This document shows, one piece after another, positions 55,946 to 64,000 of a DNA stretch of 64,000 bases. The translations under genes and the position numbers were made by a program. Each line of letters begins with the position of its first letter. The stretch's first letter is position 1. Source of the DNA: Ruegeria arenilitoris (GTDB lineage Bacteria > Pseudomonadota > Alphaproteobacteria > Rhodobacterales > Rhodobacteraceae); NCBI RefSeq assembly GCF_013030985.1, contig NZ_WPYP01000010.1, forward strand, positions 119,704 to 183,703, given 5' to 3'. Under the pieces are notes generated by a model that was not told the DNA's origin, made no database searches, and saw only the letters and a list, made by a program, of their open reading frames with translations.

Positions 55946-56652
55946 TCGCACAGGGCGGAAAATCCATTTACGGTGCATCAGTCGGCATCCTCATGCTGGA
56001 CGCAAGATTTCCCCGTATCCCCGGCGATATGGGCAATGCGCTGACGTGGCCGTTCCCAGTGCTGTATCGCATTGTCCGTAATGCCTCACCTGACCGGATC
56101 GTTCGCCGTAAGGCCGAGGGCATGCTGGACGCGTTCGTCGAAGCGGCCGAGGATCTGGTCAAGGATGGGGTGGACGGAATTACCACCAATTGCGGGTTTC
56201 TTTCCCTGTTCCAAAAGGAACTGTCCGATGCCGTACCGGTTCCGGTCGTCACATCTTCGCTCATGCAAGTCGATATGGTGAACCGCACACTTCCAGCGGG
56301 TAAGCGTGCCGGGGTTCTGACTATCTCGGCATCCACACTTACCCAGGATCACTTGCAGGCTGCGCTGGTACCGCAAGATACACCGATTGGCACCACTGAA
56401 GGTGGCCGCGAGTTTACCCGGGTCATTCTTGAAAATGAGATGTCGCTTGATGTGGGCAAGGCGCGCGCCGATAACGTCGAGGCCGCTCTTGCATTGCAGT
56501 CTAACCACCCCGAGCTGGGTGCAATTGTTCTGGAATGCACCAATATGTGCCCCTATGCGGTGGATATTCAGCAGGCGACAGGCCTGCCGGTCTATTCGAT
56601 GGTAACGCTTGTCAATTGGTTCCAAGCGGGGCTGACACCACCAGCGTATTAA
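55942..56652 (+). CDS. Asp/Glu racemase-superfamily protein
   Basis: 236 residues, with the paired active-site cysteines in ITTNCGFLSLF and VLECTNMCPYAV. Aspartate/glutamate or hydantoin racemase-like fold. Translationally coupled to the GntR regulator. Together with the enolase-superfamily and DadA-like enzymes nearby it suggests handling of stereoisomers of an amino acid or related compound. It ends 48 bp before the left end of an IS6 element. Confidence 0.82.
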   Translation: MIAQGGKSIYGASVGILMLDARFPRIPGDMGNALTWPFPVLYRIVRNASPDRIVRRKAEGMLDAFVEAAEDLVKDGVDGITTNCGFLSLFQKELSDAVPVPVVTSSLMQVDMVNRTLPAGKRAGVLTISASTLTQDHLQAALVPQDTPIGTTEGGREFTRVILENEMSLDVGKARADNVEAALALQSNHPELGAIVLECTNMCPYAVDIQQATGLPVYSMVTLVNWFQAGLTPPAY

Positions 56653-56700
56653 CAGTTGCCCAATCGTCCAGAGACGCACCATCTCTCACGTCTCGGTCAG

Positions 56701-57294
56701 GCATTGCCAACTTGTTTGCGGGTTTTGAACTGGTTACGCCTCCCGCATGAAAAGGCCGCCCAAAATGCCGCGCCTGAAGGGTCTTCGTTTTCCGCGTGAG
56801 ATCATCGCCTATGCCATTTGGGTCTACCATCGCTTTGCACTCAACACCGCTGATGTTGAAGATCTGCTCGCCGAACGGGGTGTGATCGTCAGCCGGGAAG
56901 CGATCCACCGATGGGTGAACCCCTTTGGCCGACATTTCGCCAATTGCATCAGGCGAGACCGGCCAAAGGGGCTGACAAATGGCATCTGGACGAAGTGGTC
57001 GTCCCGATCAACGGTCGGATATGCTGGCCTTTGCGGGCGGTGGATGCGAACGGAGATGCTCTTGATATGCTCGTCCAACCACGGTGGAATGCCAAGGCAG
57101 GCGCAAAGGTTCCTGAGCGCTCACGATCAGGTCAAAACCGTTTTTTGCCCCCTCCGTTATCAACGCTCCGCCGTCTCATACCGTTGCGCCAGGACCGATG
57201 CTTTTGAATTCTGGGACGACTATGCCCTCGAAATGACCGCCTGACGGACGCAGATCAGGCCGCATTCAGGTCCGCGCAAACAAATTGGCAATGC
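56701..57294 (+). mobile_element. IS6-family element, internally deleted, with both terminal inverted repeats
   Basis: GCATTGCCAACTTGTTTGCG at 56701 is matched by the inverted GCAAACAAATTGGCAATGC ending at 57294. Inside, the transposase starts near 56747 (MPRLKGLRFPREIIAYAIWV, RFALNTADVEDLLAERGV), loses frame near 56950, and jumps by deletion to the C-terminal part (QAQRFLSAHDQVKTVFCPLR). At 594 bp it is shorter than a normal IS6 unit and cannot make active transposase. No matching 8-bp target duplication was seen at the two ends. Confidence 0.75.
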
Positions 57295-57942
57295 AGATCA
57301 GACCTTTTTTGCCGAAGGTATGGCCGAAGATATCATTTCTGCACCGTCCAAGTTTCACTGGTTCTTCGTAATCTCTCGGGACTCGAGTTTTTCCTACCCA
57401 AATCGCGCCATCGGAACGGAGCAAATCGCCCGGGATTTAGGCGTGCAATACGTTCTAGAGGGCAGCGTTCGAAGGGTCGGCAACAGGGTGCGCGTCTCAG
57501 CGCAGTTGATCGACGCCGTCGCAAACCATTACGTCTGGACCGAGCGGTTTGACGGTGTGATTGAAGACATCTTCGATCTGCAGGACGAGATCACGCAAAA
57601 AATTTTGGGCGCAGTCGCGTCTGAATACCTGTCTGCAGAAATGCAGCGCGCACGACGCAAGGTGGTACCACGAATGGATACCTGGGAACTGACCGCGCGC
57701 GCCCATTGGCATATCTCGCAATTCGCAAAGGCCGACATCGCCGAAGCCCAGAACCTGTTGCTGAAAGCTGTCGAACTGAATCCGCAAAGCGCATTCGGGT
57801 TGGCAGACCTGTCTTTCACGCATCTGATGCAGTGCGTGAACGGCTGGAGTGGTGATCGGGACGTATCAAAGGCCGAAGCGGTGCGCCTGGCGCATCTTGC
57901 GGTACCAGTGCAGCTTCCCGAAAGCAGACATTTCCGGTTCAC
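57295..57942 (+). pseudogene. Adenylate cyclase-TPR gene fragment, 5' part lost at the IS6 end
   Basis: Beginning exactly at the IS right end, the frame reads DQTFFAEGMAEDIISAPSKF and continues with GVQYVLEGSVRRVGNRVRVS, IFDLQDEITQKILGAV and a TPR-like stretch, the typical middle of CHD-TPR class III cyclases. The catalytic cyclase domain is missing. The similarity ends near 57905 before the stop region, where the convergent HxlR gene begins, so the 3' part is lost too. It is not a remnant of the 4163-6382 gene, whose sequence differs clearly. Confidence 0.7.
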
Positions 57943-57954
57943 ATCAAACCAACT

Positions 57955-58290
57955 TCACTTCGGATGGGCCAACTTGTCTGCGTTTTCTGCGGCCCATTCG
58001 TGCATCGCACGCAGCAACGGGATCAAGCTTTGTCCTAGAGGGGTCAGGCTGTATTCCACATGCGGCGGAATGGTCTTGAAGTCCTTGCGGGCGACTATCC
58101 CAGCCGCTTGCAACTCGCTAAGCTGCCGCGTCAGCGTGCGGTGTGTGATACTTCCAAGGTTGCGCTGAAGCTGGTTGAACCGAGAGGTTTTTAGCGCCAG
58201 CCAGTAGATAATCAGAAGTTTCCACTTGCCGGATATCGCCTCGATCAACGGTTCGATAAGGCAGTTTTCGTCCGTTTCGAGGTGCGTCAT
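57955..58290 (-). CDS. HxlR-family transcriptional regulator
   Basis: 111 residues, a complete winged HTH: CLIEPLIEAISGKWKLLIIY, SITHRTLTRQLSELQAAGIV and YSLTPLGQSL. HxlR proteins sense aldehydes, quinones or redox stress, though this one has a single cysteine near residue 10. It is divergent from an FAD-dependent oxidoreductase gene, its probable target, with a palindrome between. Confidence 0.87.
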   Translation of the reverse strand: MTHLETDENCLIEPLIEAISGKWKLLIIYWLALKTSRFNQLQRNLGSITHRTLTRQLSELQAAGIVARKDFKTIPPHVEYSLTPLGQSLIPLLRAMHEWAAENADKLAHPK

Positions 58291-58297
58291 TACAGTA

Positions 58298-58307
58298 TCC
58301 TATAGGA
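58298..58307. promoter_or_regulatory. Candidate HxlR operator, TCCTATAGGA
   Basis: A perfect 10-bp palindrome with outer AGTA...TACT arms (58294-58314), in the divergent spacer between HxlR and the oxidoreductase gene, 8 bp from the HxlR ATG. Confidence 0.5.
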
Positions 58308-58376
58308 CCGTACTTGTCGTTGTGATCTTACCTTTCTAACTAGGGCTCAGACCCAAAAAACGCAATGAGGAACGGG

Positions 58377-59453
58377 ATGGACCAGAAAAGAGTCGTGATT
58401 GTCGGCGGGGGATACGTCGGCTTTGAGGTGGCCAAGGCCCTTGATGAGCATGCCGACGTCACGTTGATTGAGCAGCGCGAAGCGTTTGTACAGCCGCCAG
58501 CGGCCATTCGCGCCCTGCTGCAGCCGGGTATTCTAGATCAGATCATTCTTCCTTACGACCGATTGCTCAAACATGGCCAGGTCGTGCGCGGGCGTGCCAC
58601 CGCCGTCAGTCAATTCGAGGTCACCCTTGACGATGGCAAAGCCTACCCTGCCGACTACATCGTACTGGCCACAGGGTCGTCCTATGCCGCCCCCTTCAAA
58701 CCGGCGGGTGACAGCATTGCGGATTTTCGCAATGCGAGTGCTGTCGTAAGCGCGCAACTCTCGGCCGCCCATTCGGTCGTCATTGTTGGCGCCGGCGCTG
58801 TCGGCACCGAGTTGGCCGGTGAGATTGCCGCAGCACAGCCGGACAAAGACATTACATTGGTGTCGTCGGACAACACGCTCTTCCCGATGTATCCCTGCAA
58901 GCTGGGAGCGCAACTAAAGCGTAAACTGGAACGTGCTGGCGTGAGCGTCGTGCTGGGTCAACGGGCAGAGAACCTGCAACATGTGGACAAGCCCTACGCC
59001 GGGCCTGTCGCATTGACCGATGGCCGCGTGATCCAGGCGGATCTGGTCTTTCCCGTGATCGGATCAAGGCCAAATGCGGGTTTGGCGCAAAGCCTGCCTG
59101 GCGTGACCGTGGCACCGTCGGGCCGGGTCAAAACAGACCAATGGTTGCGCCCGTCCGACTATCCGAATGTCTTTGTGGCAGGGGATATTGCCGATGTGGG
59201 TGACGGCATGACAATCGTTGCGATCTCCCGGCAAAACCCGTGGCTGATTAAGACCTTGAAACGGGAGTTGCGCGGGCAAGCAGTCGAGCAACAGAAGCCC
59301 TATTTGCCATGGAAGACGGCCCCGATTCTGCTTCCACTAGGGCCCAAAATCGGAAATAGCTGGCTTTTTGCAACGGTCGGCGATTGGATCACCCGTCGGA
59401 TGAAGGGCAAGGACCTCTTCATTCCGAAATATCGCAAGGCCTTCAGACGCTAG
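58377..59453 (+). CDS. FAD-dependent pyridine nucleotide-disulphide oxidoreductase (AIF/NDH-2-like)
   Basis: 358 residues from the ATG at 58377 (GAGG six bases upstream; an ATG at 58365 is in frame). Two dinucleotide folds: VVIVGGGYVGFEVAKALDE at the N-terminus and VVIVGAGAVGTELAGEIAA at about 137, plus the FAD motif VFVAGDIADVG. It resembles ferroptosis-suppressor-protein-1/AIF-like quinone or NADH oxidoreductases and lacks the CxxC of disulphide reductases. Probably a stress-inducible quinone reductase under HxlR control. Confidence 0.85.
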   Translation: MDQKRVVIVGGGYVGFEVAKALDEHADVTLIEQREAFVQPPAAIRALLQPGILDQIILPYDRLLKHGQVVRGRATAVSQFEVTLDDGKAYPADYIVLATGSSYAAPFKPAGDSIADFRNASAVVSAQLSAAHSVVIVGAGAVGTELAGEIAAAQPDKDITLVSSDNTLFPMYPCKLGAQLKRKLERAGVSVVLGQRAENLQHVDKPYAGPVALTDGRVIQADLVFPVIGSRPNAGLAQSLPGVTVAPSGRVKTDQWLRPSDYPNVFVAGDIADVGDGMTIVAISRQNPWLIKTLKRELRGQAVEQQKPYLPWKTAPILLPLGPKIGNSWLFATVGDWITRRMKGKDLFIPKYRKAFRR

Positions 59454-59557
59454 ACGAGCTGATTGGCCGGAAACCTAATAACCTACTTAGGATGTCTTCA
59501 GGAGCTCATCCTATGACACGTGTTGGCCTTCCCAAATTTCCCACACGCCACGGCTAA

Positions 59558-59935
59558 ATGAGTGAGCGCATCCAGCAGGCCTATATCAAAGGGGCCATTG
59601 AGAAAGGATTGCTGCCGTCCGTGGCACATCGCGTGGCTGAGGTCGTCTCATTGACCGCGCCACGTGACAGGTCGAAACCGATCCAGTTCTGGCAGCTCTT
59701 CTCGGTTCTTGGCCAGGATGCAATCGTGGGGATTGTCACCCGGTTCTATGAACGCGTCTTTGTTGATGAGCCCTGGTTCACCTCCATTTTTGAGCGTGTC
59801 GGTGGGCTCAACCATCATATTGCGACCCAAGCCTCTATGTGGATCGACGTGATGGGGAGTGGCCCCCATTACCACGGTGCGGAGTTCAGGCTGAGCTTTC
59901 ATCATGCGCACAATGCGATAGCGCTGGTGATGTGA
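59558..59935 (+). pseudogene. Truncated-haemoglobin family protein, C-terminally shortened
   Basis: 125 codons with a globin-like core: IVTRFYERVFVDEPWFTSIF, HHIATQASMWIDVMGSG and EFRLSFHHAHNAIALVM, then an early stop. The last helix expected of group II truncated globins is missing, and a dispersed repeat core begins 65 bp beyond the stop. No ribosome site is clear at the ATG. I read it as a decayed or shortened gene; a short functional globin is the alternative. Confidence 0.5.
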
Positions 59936-59999
59936 AACCCTAGCCCGTTCCTGCCGTTGGCCCATGGGTCAAGATGCTGCGGTTGCAATCCGCATTGTC

Positions 60000-60020
60000 G
60001 ACATTCGCCGCGCGTGCAAA
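60000..60020. repeat. Dispersed intergenic repeat core, copy 3
   Basis: Begins GACATTCGCCGCG and matches copies at 2249-2269 and 28335-28355 with a few substitutions. Located just after the shortened globin gene. Confidence 0.4.
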
Positions 60021-60077
60021 ATCTGAAGCCGCTCGAACTCACACAACGCGGACTTTCCTGCCGTTCGTGATGACCAA

Positions 60078-60200
60078 TCAAAAGTCCGCTTTGTAGTGCG
60101 CGAGGAACATGGCGACGCAATCGTCCAGTACGTCTTTCGGCGTCGGGTTGCGTGGTCTCAGTGGATTGCCGCTTGAGTCCCAATAAGCATGCCGCCCAAT
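60078..60200 (-). pseudogene. Possible TetR-type regulator C-terminal remnant
   Basis: About 40 minus-strand codons read HAYWDSSGNPLRPRNPTPKD then LDDCVAMFLAHYKADF and a stop, a pattern seen at the end of TetR-family proteins. There is no helix-turn-helix part. The assignment rests on a short stretch and is weak. Confidence 0.3.
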
Positions 60201-60402
60201 CTTATTTGGATAGGGCACACATGATCACCGCGTAGACTCCCCCCCAGTCGAAGAAAATGGTCTCTGCGGCGAGTACGATCCACGAAGACATCGGCTGAAA
60301 AAGGGCCATCATCTAAGCCGCAGCGAAAAATAGCATTTGACAGAGTGCGGACACTATCTTCAATGTACAGCAACACCCCTATAAGTAGATTGGTCCGGAA
60401 AG

Positions 60403-61572
60403 ATGCAACTAAGGTTCAGTTTACATTCTTCCACCCGCATCGCCGCAGTTGTGGCAGCTACTTCATTAGTTGGGTGGGTATTCTATCTTCAATTTTCACA
60501 TCACAATCTGTCGCATACAAACGAAGCTCTCAACGCGCGCTGTAGAGATGACAGTTCTGATCCAAGTCTCGTAGTCGATGCTTGCACGCAGCTAATGCTG
60601 GCCGAGAGTGCTTCAACTAAAAGAACCGTTTCGTTGACTCTGAAGCGGGCTTGGGCAAATAAGCGTGGTGGTAAATTCGAGCGTGCTTTGGCTGATGTCG
60701 ATGTAGCAATGGTGCTTGAGCCAGAAAATCCATTGCCATGGGTGTTCCGTGCATACATCAACGATGCAATGGGCTTTGACGATGAAGTACAGTCAGATAT
60801 CGCACATGCGAGAAAGCTCGCGCCCGAAGACCCAGATACACTCGTTAGAATTGCACGATTCAACTTTAAACGAGGTAATCTAGAAAGCTCACTAAGAGAC
60901 TATCGCGAACTACTAAACAAAAAGCCTTACGAAAAGAATGCAAGTCAATACGTGATAGCTATATTGTTTAAACTAGAGAAATACGACATCGCGAATGAAC
61001 AATTGCAGCGGCATCTAGCACTATGGCCAAACGACTACTCCGCCCACCGAACGCTTGGTCTTTTGCACTTACACCACACAAAGGACATGAAAAAAGCGAT
61101 TAGTGCTTTTTCAACTGTGGGGGATTTGCAGCCGGACGAAATTGGTAGGTTTCTTTTTCCAGCTATGGTTTATTTTGAGTCTGGGGACGTTCGAAAAGGG
61201 CAGGACCTGATCGCCAAGATTGGACAACAAATGTTCAGCGAAGCGGTGAGTAATACCGGTCTGCCAAAGCAACTCCTCGGTAAACTAAATCGAAACGCGG
61301 CTAGCGAATCTAACGATGAACTCGTCTTCAGAGCAATTGGTTTCGCGTTGGCGGGGCAGAAAGAGTTGGCCAAGGCTTCATTTGACGAATATCTCGAATT
61401 CGGCGGTGGGCAGGCGGCCACGCTTTTGGACAATATCATAGACTCTGCAGAAGTCGACGTTGATCATTCTCGGAGCCCCCATTCTCATGAGCATTTGGAT
61501 CTTAAAATAGATTTATTTATTAATAATTTGGCGCATATTTGGTCTTTCGAGAATATGAAGAACTTATTGTAG
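60403..61572 (+). CDS. Membrane-anchored TPR protein of unknown function
   Basis: 389 residues. One N-terminal membrane segment (IAAVVAATSLVGWVFYLQF, about 13-31) precedes several tetratricopeptide-like units (AWANKRGGKFERALADVDVA, YRELLNKKPYEKNAS, RTLGLLHLHHTKDMKKAISA). The helical body should face the periplasm. GC is visibly lower than in the rest of the window (for example the AT-rich 3' end near 61505-61530), suggesting recent acquisition. It is followed in the same direction by a large RTX-type gene 98 bp downstream. A link to export or tolerance of that protein is only a guess; function unknown. Confidence 0.7.
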   Translation: MQLRFSLHSSTRIAAVVAATSLVGWVFYLQFSHHNLSHTNEALNARCRDDSSDPSLVVDACTQLMLAESASTKRTVSLTLKRAWANKRGGKFERALADVDVAMVLEPENPLPWVFRAYINDAMGFDDEVQSDIAHARKLAPEDPDTLVRIARFNFKRGNLESSLRDYRELLNKKPYEKNASQYVIAILFKLEKYDIANEQLQRHLALWPNDYSAHRTLGLLHLHHTKDMKKAISAFSTVGDLQPDEIGRFLFPAMVYFESGDVRKGQDLIAKIGQQMFSEAVSNTGLPKQLLGKLNRNAASESNDELVFRAIGFALAGQKELAKASFDEYLEFGGGQAATLLDNIIDSAEVDVDHSRSPHSHEHLDLKIDLFINNLAHIWSFENMKNLL

Positions 61573-61670
61573 AAGTTATGAATTGAGCTAGCGCTTTTCA
61601 GTCGACCTAACGAGTTTCACCCTCTCCTTCTCAGAAAAATGATCAACAACCAATAGCCATAGGTGCAGTT

Positions 61671-64000
61671 ATGTCTTGTCACAATGATTCCGACCAAAAC
61701 ACGACGCCCGAACAAAGCCCCGAGGCCCCAATCCCGATGGAGGAATTGGGGGAGCATGCCTTTGACCATATGGGAGATGTTATGACGGGGACCCAACGGG
61801 AAGTCGGAGAACGCATTGTTGATGATATAGTCGGACCAGCTGCTGTAGGTGGAGTAGTAGGTTTTGCGGGCCGTGCTCTCGGCTATTTGGATGACTTTGC
61901 CGCGGCGGTAACAGCTGTTATAGTGGCCGGAGCAGGGTTTATCTGGAACAAGATCAACCCCTTCGATTGCCCTCCCACTTCTCCCCTTGTCATTGATCTG
62001 GATGGGGATGGAATTGAACTAACTTCGTTGGGCGACTCTAATGCGTTCTTTGATCTTAACGTTGATGGGTTTGCTGAACGTACGGGATGGGTTCAATCTG
62101 ACGACGGTCTTCTCGCGCTAGATATCAATGGCAATGGCGAGATTGACGACAACTCCGAACTCTTTGGAAATGCAACCGGTTTTGATAACGGCTTTCTTCA
62201 GTTGGCCGAGTTGGATTCTAACGACGACGGGGTGATTGATGGCAATGACACAGGGTTCGCGGAATTACAGATTTGGCGTGATTTTGATCAAGATGGCGTT
62301 TCCGATTCTGGAGAGCTTCAAGCGTTGAGCGATGCGGGCATCGCTTCGATTTCCTTGGATGCCATAGAGGTGGAAGAAACTAACCTTGATCACTTGGTTA
62401 CCGATAGAAGCACGGTGACATTCACCGATGGAACCAACGGCATAATTGAAGATGTCCATTTTCAGAACGACACGACGCTAGCTTACAAGCTTCTTCCCGA
62501 TGAGTTTGAGTTTCATCCTACGGCGCTCGCCCTTCCGCTGCTATGGGGCTTCGGTCAGATAGCCTCCAGTTGGGTTTCTTATTCAGAAGACCAAGTCCTG
62601 CGAGATGAAGCGGTAAGCCTTGTTAATCAATTAGCCACCGGAGATGTGACCGGCTTTTTAGAAGATTTTGAAGGTTTTGTTTTGATATGGGCTGGTGTCG
62701 CAGATGTCCCTGCTGACAGTCGTGGTGAACACATTGATGCCCGCAAATTAGCATTTCTTGAGAAGATGCATGGCACCGCGTTTGTGGATCAGTACGGCGG
62801 GTCAAACCCTCGTGTCAATGCAGGCGTTGAACTTGAAATGTACTTTGAAGAAACGGTCAAGCAACTTGCAGGGGTCTTTATGGCTCAATCTGCCGTATCA
62901 AAGGGATTCCTTGATGCGTATGAAGCTGATAATCTCGCTGCGTTTCAACCAAGCTTTGAAGGAAACCCCCTTTCGGTATTCACCAACCTTGTAAATGTAA
63001 CCTCAGGAGAACGAACGCTCAGTGGAGACTTGTCTGAAGTTCTCGCGGGTCTGCAGAATTCAATTGAAAACGGCGAAATAACAACCGCTAACGCGATAGC
63101 TGCCGTAATGTTGTTGAAAACAGATTTCAGTTCCAACGAAAAGGAATTCCACCTCCTCCTTCAGGTTGCTGTTGTTAAGGCTGGCTTAGATCCGACCACC
63201 GATTTCATCACCGCCTTGACTTTCGCAGACGACCAGCAACTTCTGGACGGCGCAACGGGCAACGACACAATCACGGCGGACAGTGCAAGTTACATCAGAG
63301 CTGGCGCTGGTGATGACATTGTCACTGGAAGCGCCGGTCAGGATTTAATCTACGGTGGTGAAGGCAATGATACGCTGAACGGAGGCGGAGGTGCTGATAT
63401 CTATGTTTACAGTCTCGGCGATGGCAGTGATACAATCAAAGACTATAGCACCAAAAGTGAGAACGACCGGCTTGTCTTCACCGATGTGAATGCCGACGAC
63501 GTAACTTTCTCGCAGAATTCCGGTAAAGATCTGATCATCACGTTGAGCAATGGCGACACGATCACCATCACCGACCACTTCGACAATGGTTGGGAAGATA
63601 TGGAGTTGATCGAGTTTGCTGACGGCACCGTGCTCGATTTGGCCGGGATCGCCGCAAAAACGATCAGTGACCAGAATGGGGACGGCGACGATGTAGTGCG
63701 CGGTAGCACCGGTGCTGACACGTTCCACGGCGGGGTCGGTAACGACACGCTGATCGGTGGTACTGGCGCCGATACCTATATCTACAGCCTCGGCGACGGC
63801 AGTGACACGATCAAAGACTATAGCACCCGGAGCGAGGACGACCGCCTTATTTTCACCGACTTGAATGCAGACGACGTAACTTTCTCGCAGAATTCCGGTA
63901 AAGATCTGATCATCACGTTGAGCAATGGCGACACGATCACCATCACCGACCATTTCGACAATGGTTGGGAAGATATGGAGTTGATCGAGTTTGCTGACGG
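61671..64000 (+). CDS. RTX-type calcium-binding protein (C-terminal part beyond window)
   Basis: 776 codons visible. The ATG at 61671 follows TAGGTGCAG. No Sec signal. A glycine-rich hydrophobic segment lies at about residues 59-98 (GPAAVGGVVGFAGRALGYLD, then AVTAVIVAGAGFIW). Calcium-loop motifs of the DxDGDG type follow (LVIDLDGDGIELTS, LDINGNGEIDDNSELFG). From about residue 520 there are haemolysin-type nonapeptides (GGEGNDTLNGGGGAD, GGVGNDTLIGGTGAD) with interspersed repeat-associated domains. Such proteins usually leave by a type I secretion system using a C-terminal signal, which would lie beyond the window. Likely a secreted or surface toxin, lectin or matrix protein. Confidence 0.82.
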   Translation, partial: MSCHNDSDQNTTPEQSPEAPIPMEELGEHAFDHMGDVMTGTQREVGERIVDDIVGPAAVGGVVGFAGRALGYLDDFAAAVTAVIVAGAGFIWNKINPFDCPPTSPLVIDLDGDGIELTSLGDSNAFFDLNVDGFAERTGWVQSDDGLLALDINGNGEIDDNSELFGNATGFDNGFLQLAELDSNDDGVIDGNDTGFAELQIWRDFDQDGVSDSGELQALSDAGIASISLDAIEVEETNLDHLVTDRSTVTFTDGTNGIIEDVHFQNDTTLAYKLLPDEFEFHPTALALPLLWGFGQIASSWVSYSEDQVLRDEAVSLVNQLATGDVTGFLEDFEGFVLIWAGVADVPADSRGEHIDARKLAFLEKMHGTAFVDQYGGSNPRVNAGVELEMYFEETVKQLAGVFMAQSAVSKGFLDAYEADNLAAFQPSFEGNPLSVFTNLVNVTSGERTLSGDLSEVLAGLQNSIENGEITTANAIAAVMLLKTDFSSNEKEFHLLLQVAVVKAGLDPTTDFITALTFADDQQLLDGATGNDTITADSASYIRAGAGDDIVTGSAGQDLIYGGEGNDTLNGGGGADIYVYSLGDGSDTIKDYSTKSENDRLVFTDVNADDVTFSQNSGKDLIITLSNGDTITITDHFDNGWEDMELIEFADGTVLDLAGIAAKTISDQNGDGDDVVRGSTGADTFHGGVGNDTLIGGTGADTYIYSLGDGSDTIKDYSTRSEDDRLIFTDLNADDVTFSQNSGKDLIITLSNGDTITITDHFDNGWEDMELIEFAD
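63393..64000 (+). repeat. 375-bp tandem duplication inside the RTX gene
   Basis: The unit starting at 63393 recurs at 63768 (period 375 bp, 125 residues) and runs to the window end. Within 63495-63625 and 63870-64000 the two copies appear to differ at a single base, so the duplication is recent or homogenised. More copies may lie beyond the window. Confidence 0.75.

Larger units (their letters stand above)
59936..60402. other. Debris-rich spacer, 467 bp
   Basis: Holds a dispersed repeat core (60000-60020) and a possible regulator remnant (60078-60200). The rest shows no recognisable gene. GC content falls towards the TPR gene. Confidence 0.45.

Overview
The window looks like chromosome from a marine alphaproteobacterium of the Roseobacter group (Rhodobacteraceae). 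The pointers are many TRAP transporters and LysR/GntR/MocR regulators, moderately high GC with a few AT-richer islands, and an ectoine/hydroxyectoine cluster whose gene order (enuR-uehABC-usp-eutABCDE-asnC-ssd-atf) is the one known from Ruegeria pomeroyi. No rRNA, tRNA or CRISPR array was seen.

Layout. 1-6400: an acyl-CoA dehydrogenase cut by the window edge, its divergent LysR regulator, a non-pyrrolysine MttB-family methyltransferase and a class III adenylate cyclase with a TPR-like tail. 6566-13874: two tandem autotransporters under a small membrane-anchored LuxR-type protein, with a long dyad between regulator and first autotransporter. 14116-27408: the complete minus-strand ectoine and hydroxyectoine uptake and catabolism operon, with a candidate EnuR operator and a hairpin after the binding-protein gene. 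27660-34000: a patchwork of short genes and debris (frameshifted integrase, homocysteine methyltransferase-like enzyme, SDR, GFA-domain remnant, multicopper oxidase, IS5 and MocR fragments). 33935-45110: secreted alpha/beta hydrolase and divergent membrane AraC regulator, TMADH-like demethylase, CpdB, a cytosolic reductive-dehalogenase-like protein, a GlxA/AraC regulator and an NhaC antiporter. 46203-56652: an accessory catabolic cluster (enolase-superfamily enzyme, DadA-like oxidase, TRAP transporter, BART-type transporter, ThDP enzyme, Asp/Glu racemase) under a LysR and a GntR regulator with clear candidate operators; its substrate is unknown. 56701-60402: an IS6 deletion derivative, a decapitated cyclase gene, HxlR with an FAD oxidoreductase and a shortened globin. 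60403-64000: an AT-richer pair, a membrane-anchored TPR protein and a large RTX-type calcium-binding protein that runs off the window.

How it fits together. Most intact loci are single regulator-plus-pathway units for osmolytes, methylated amines and amino-acid-like compounds. Between them lie decayed mobile elements and short diverged intergenic repeats. Several gene ends (globin, 96-residue membrane protein, MocR fragment, cyclase fragment) coincide with such debris.
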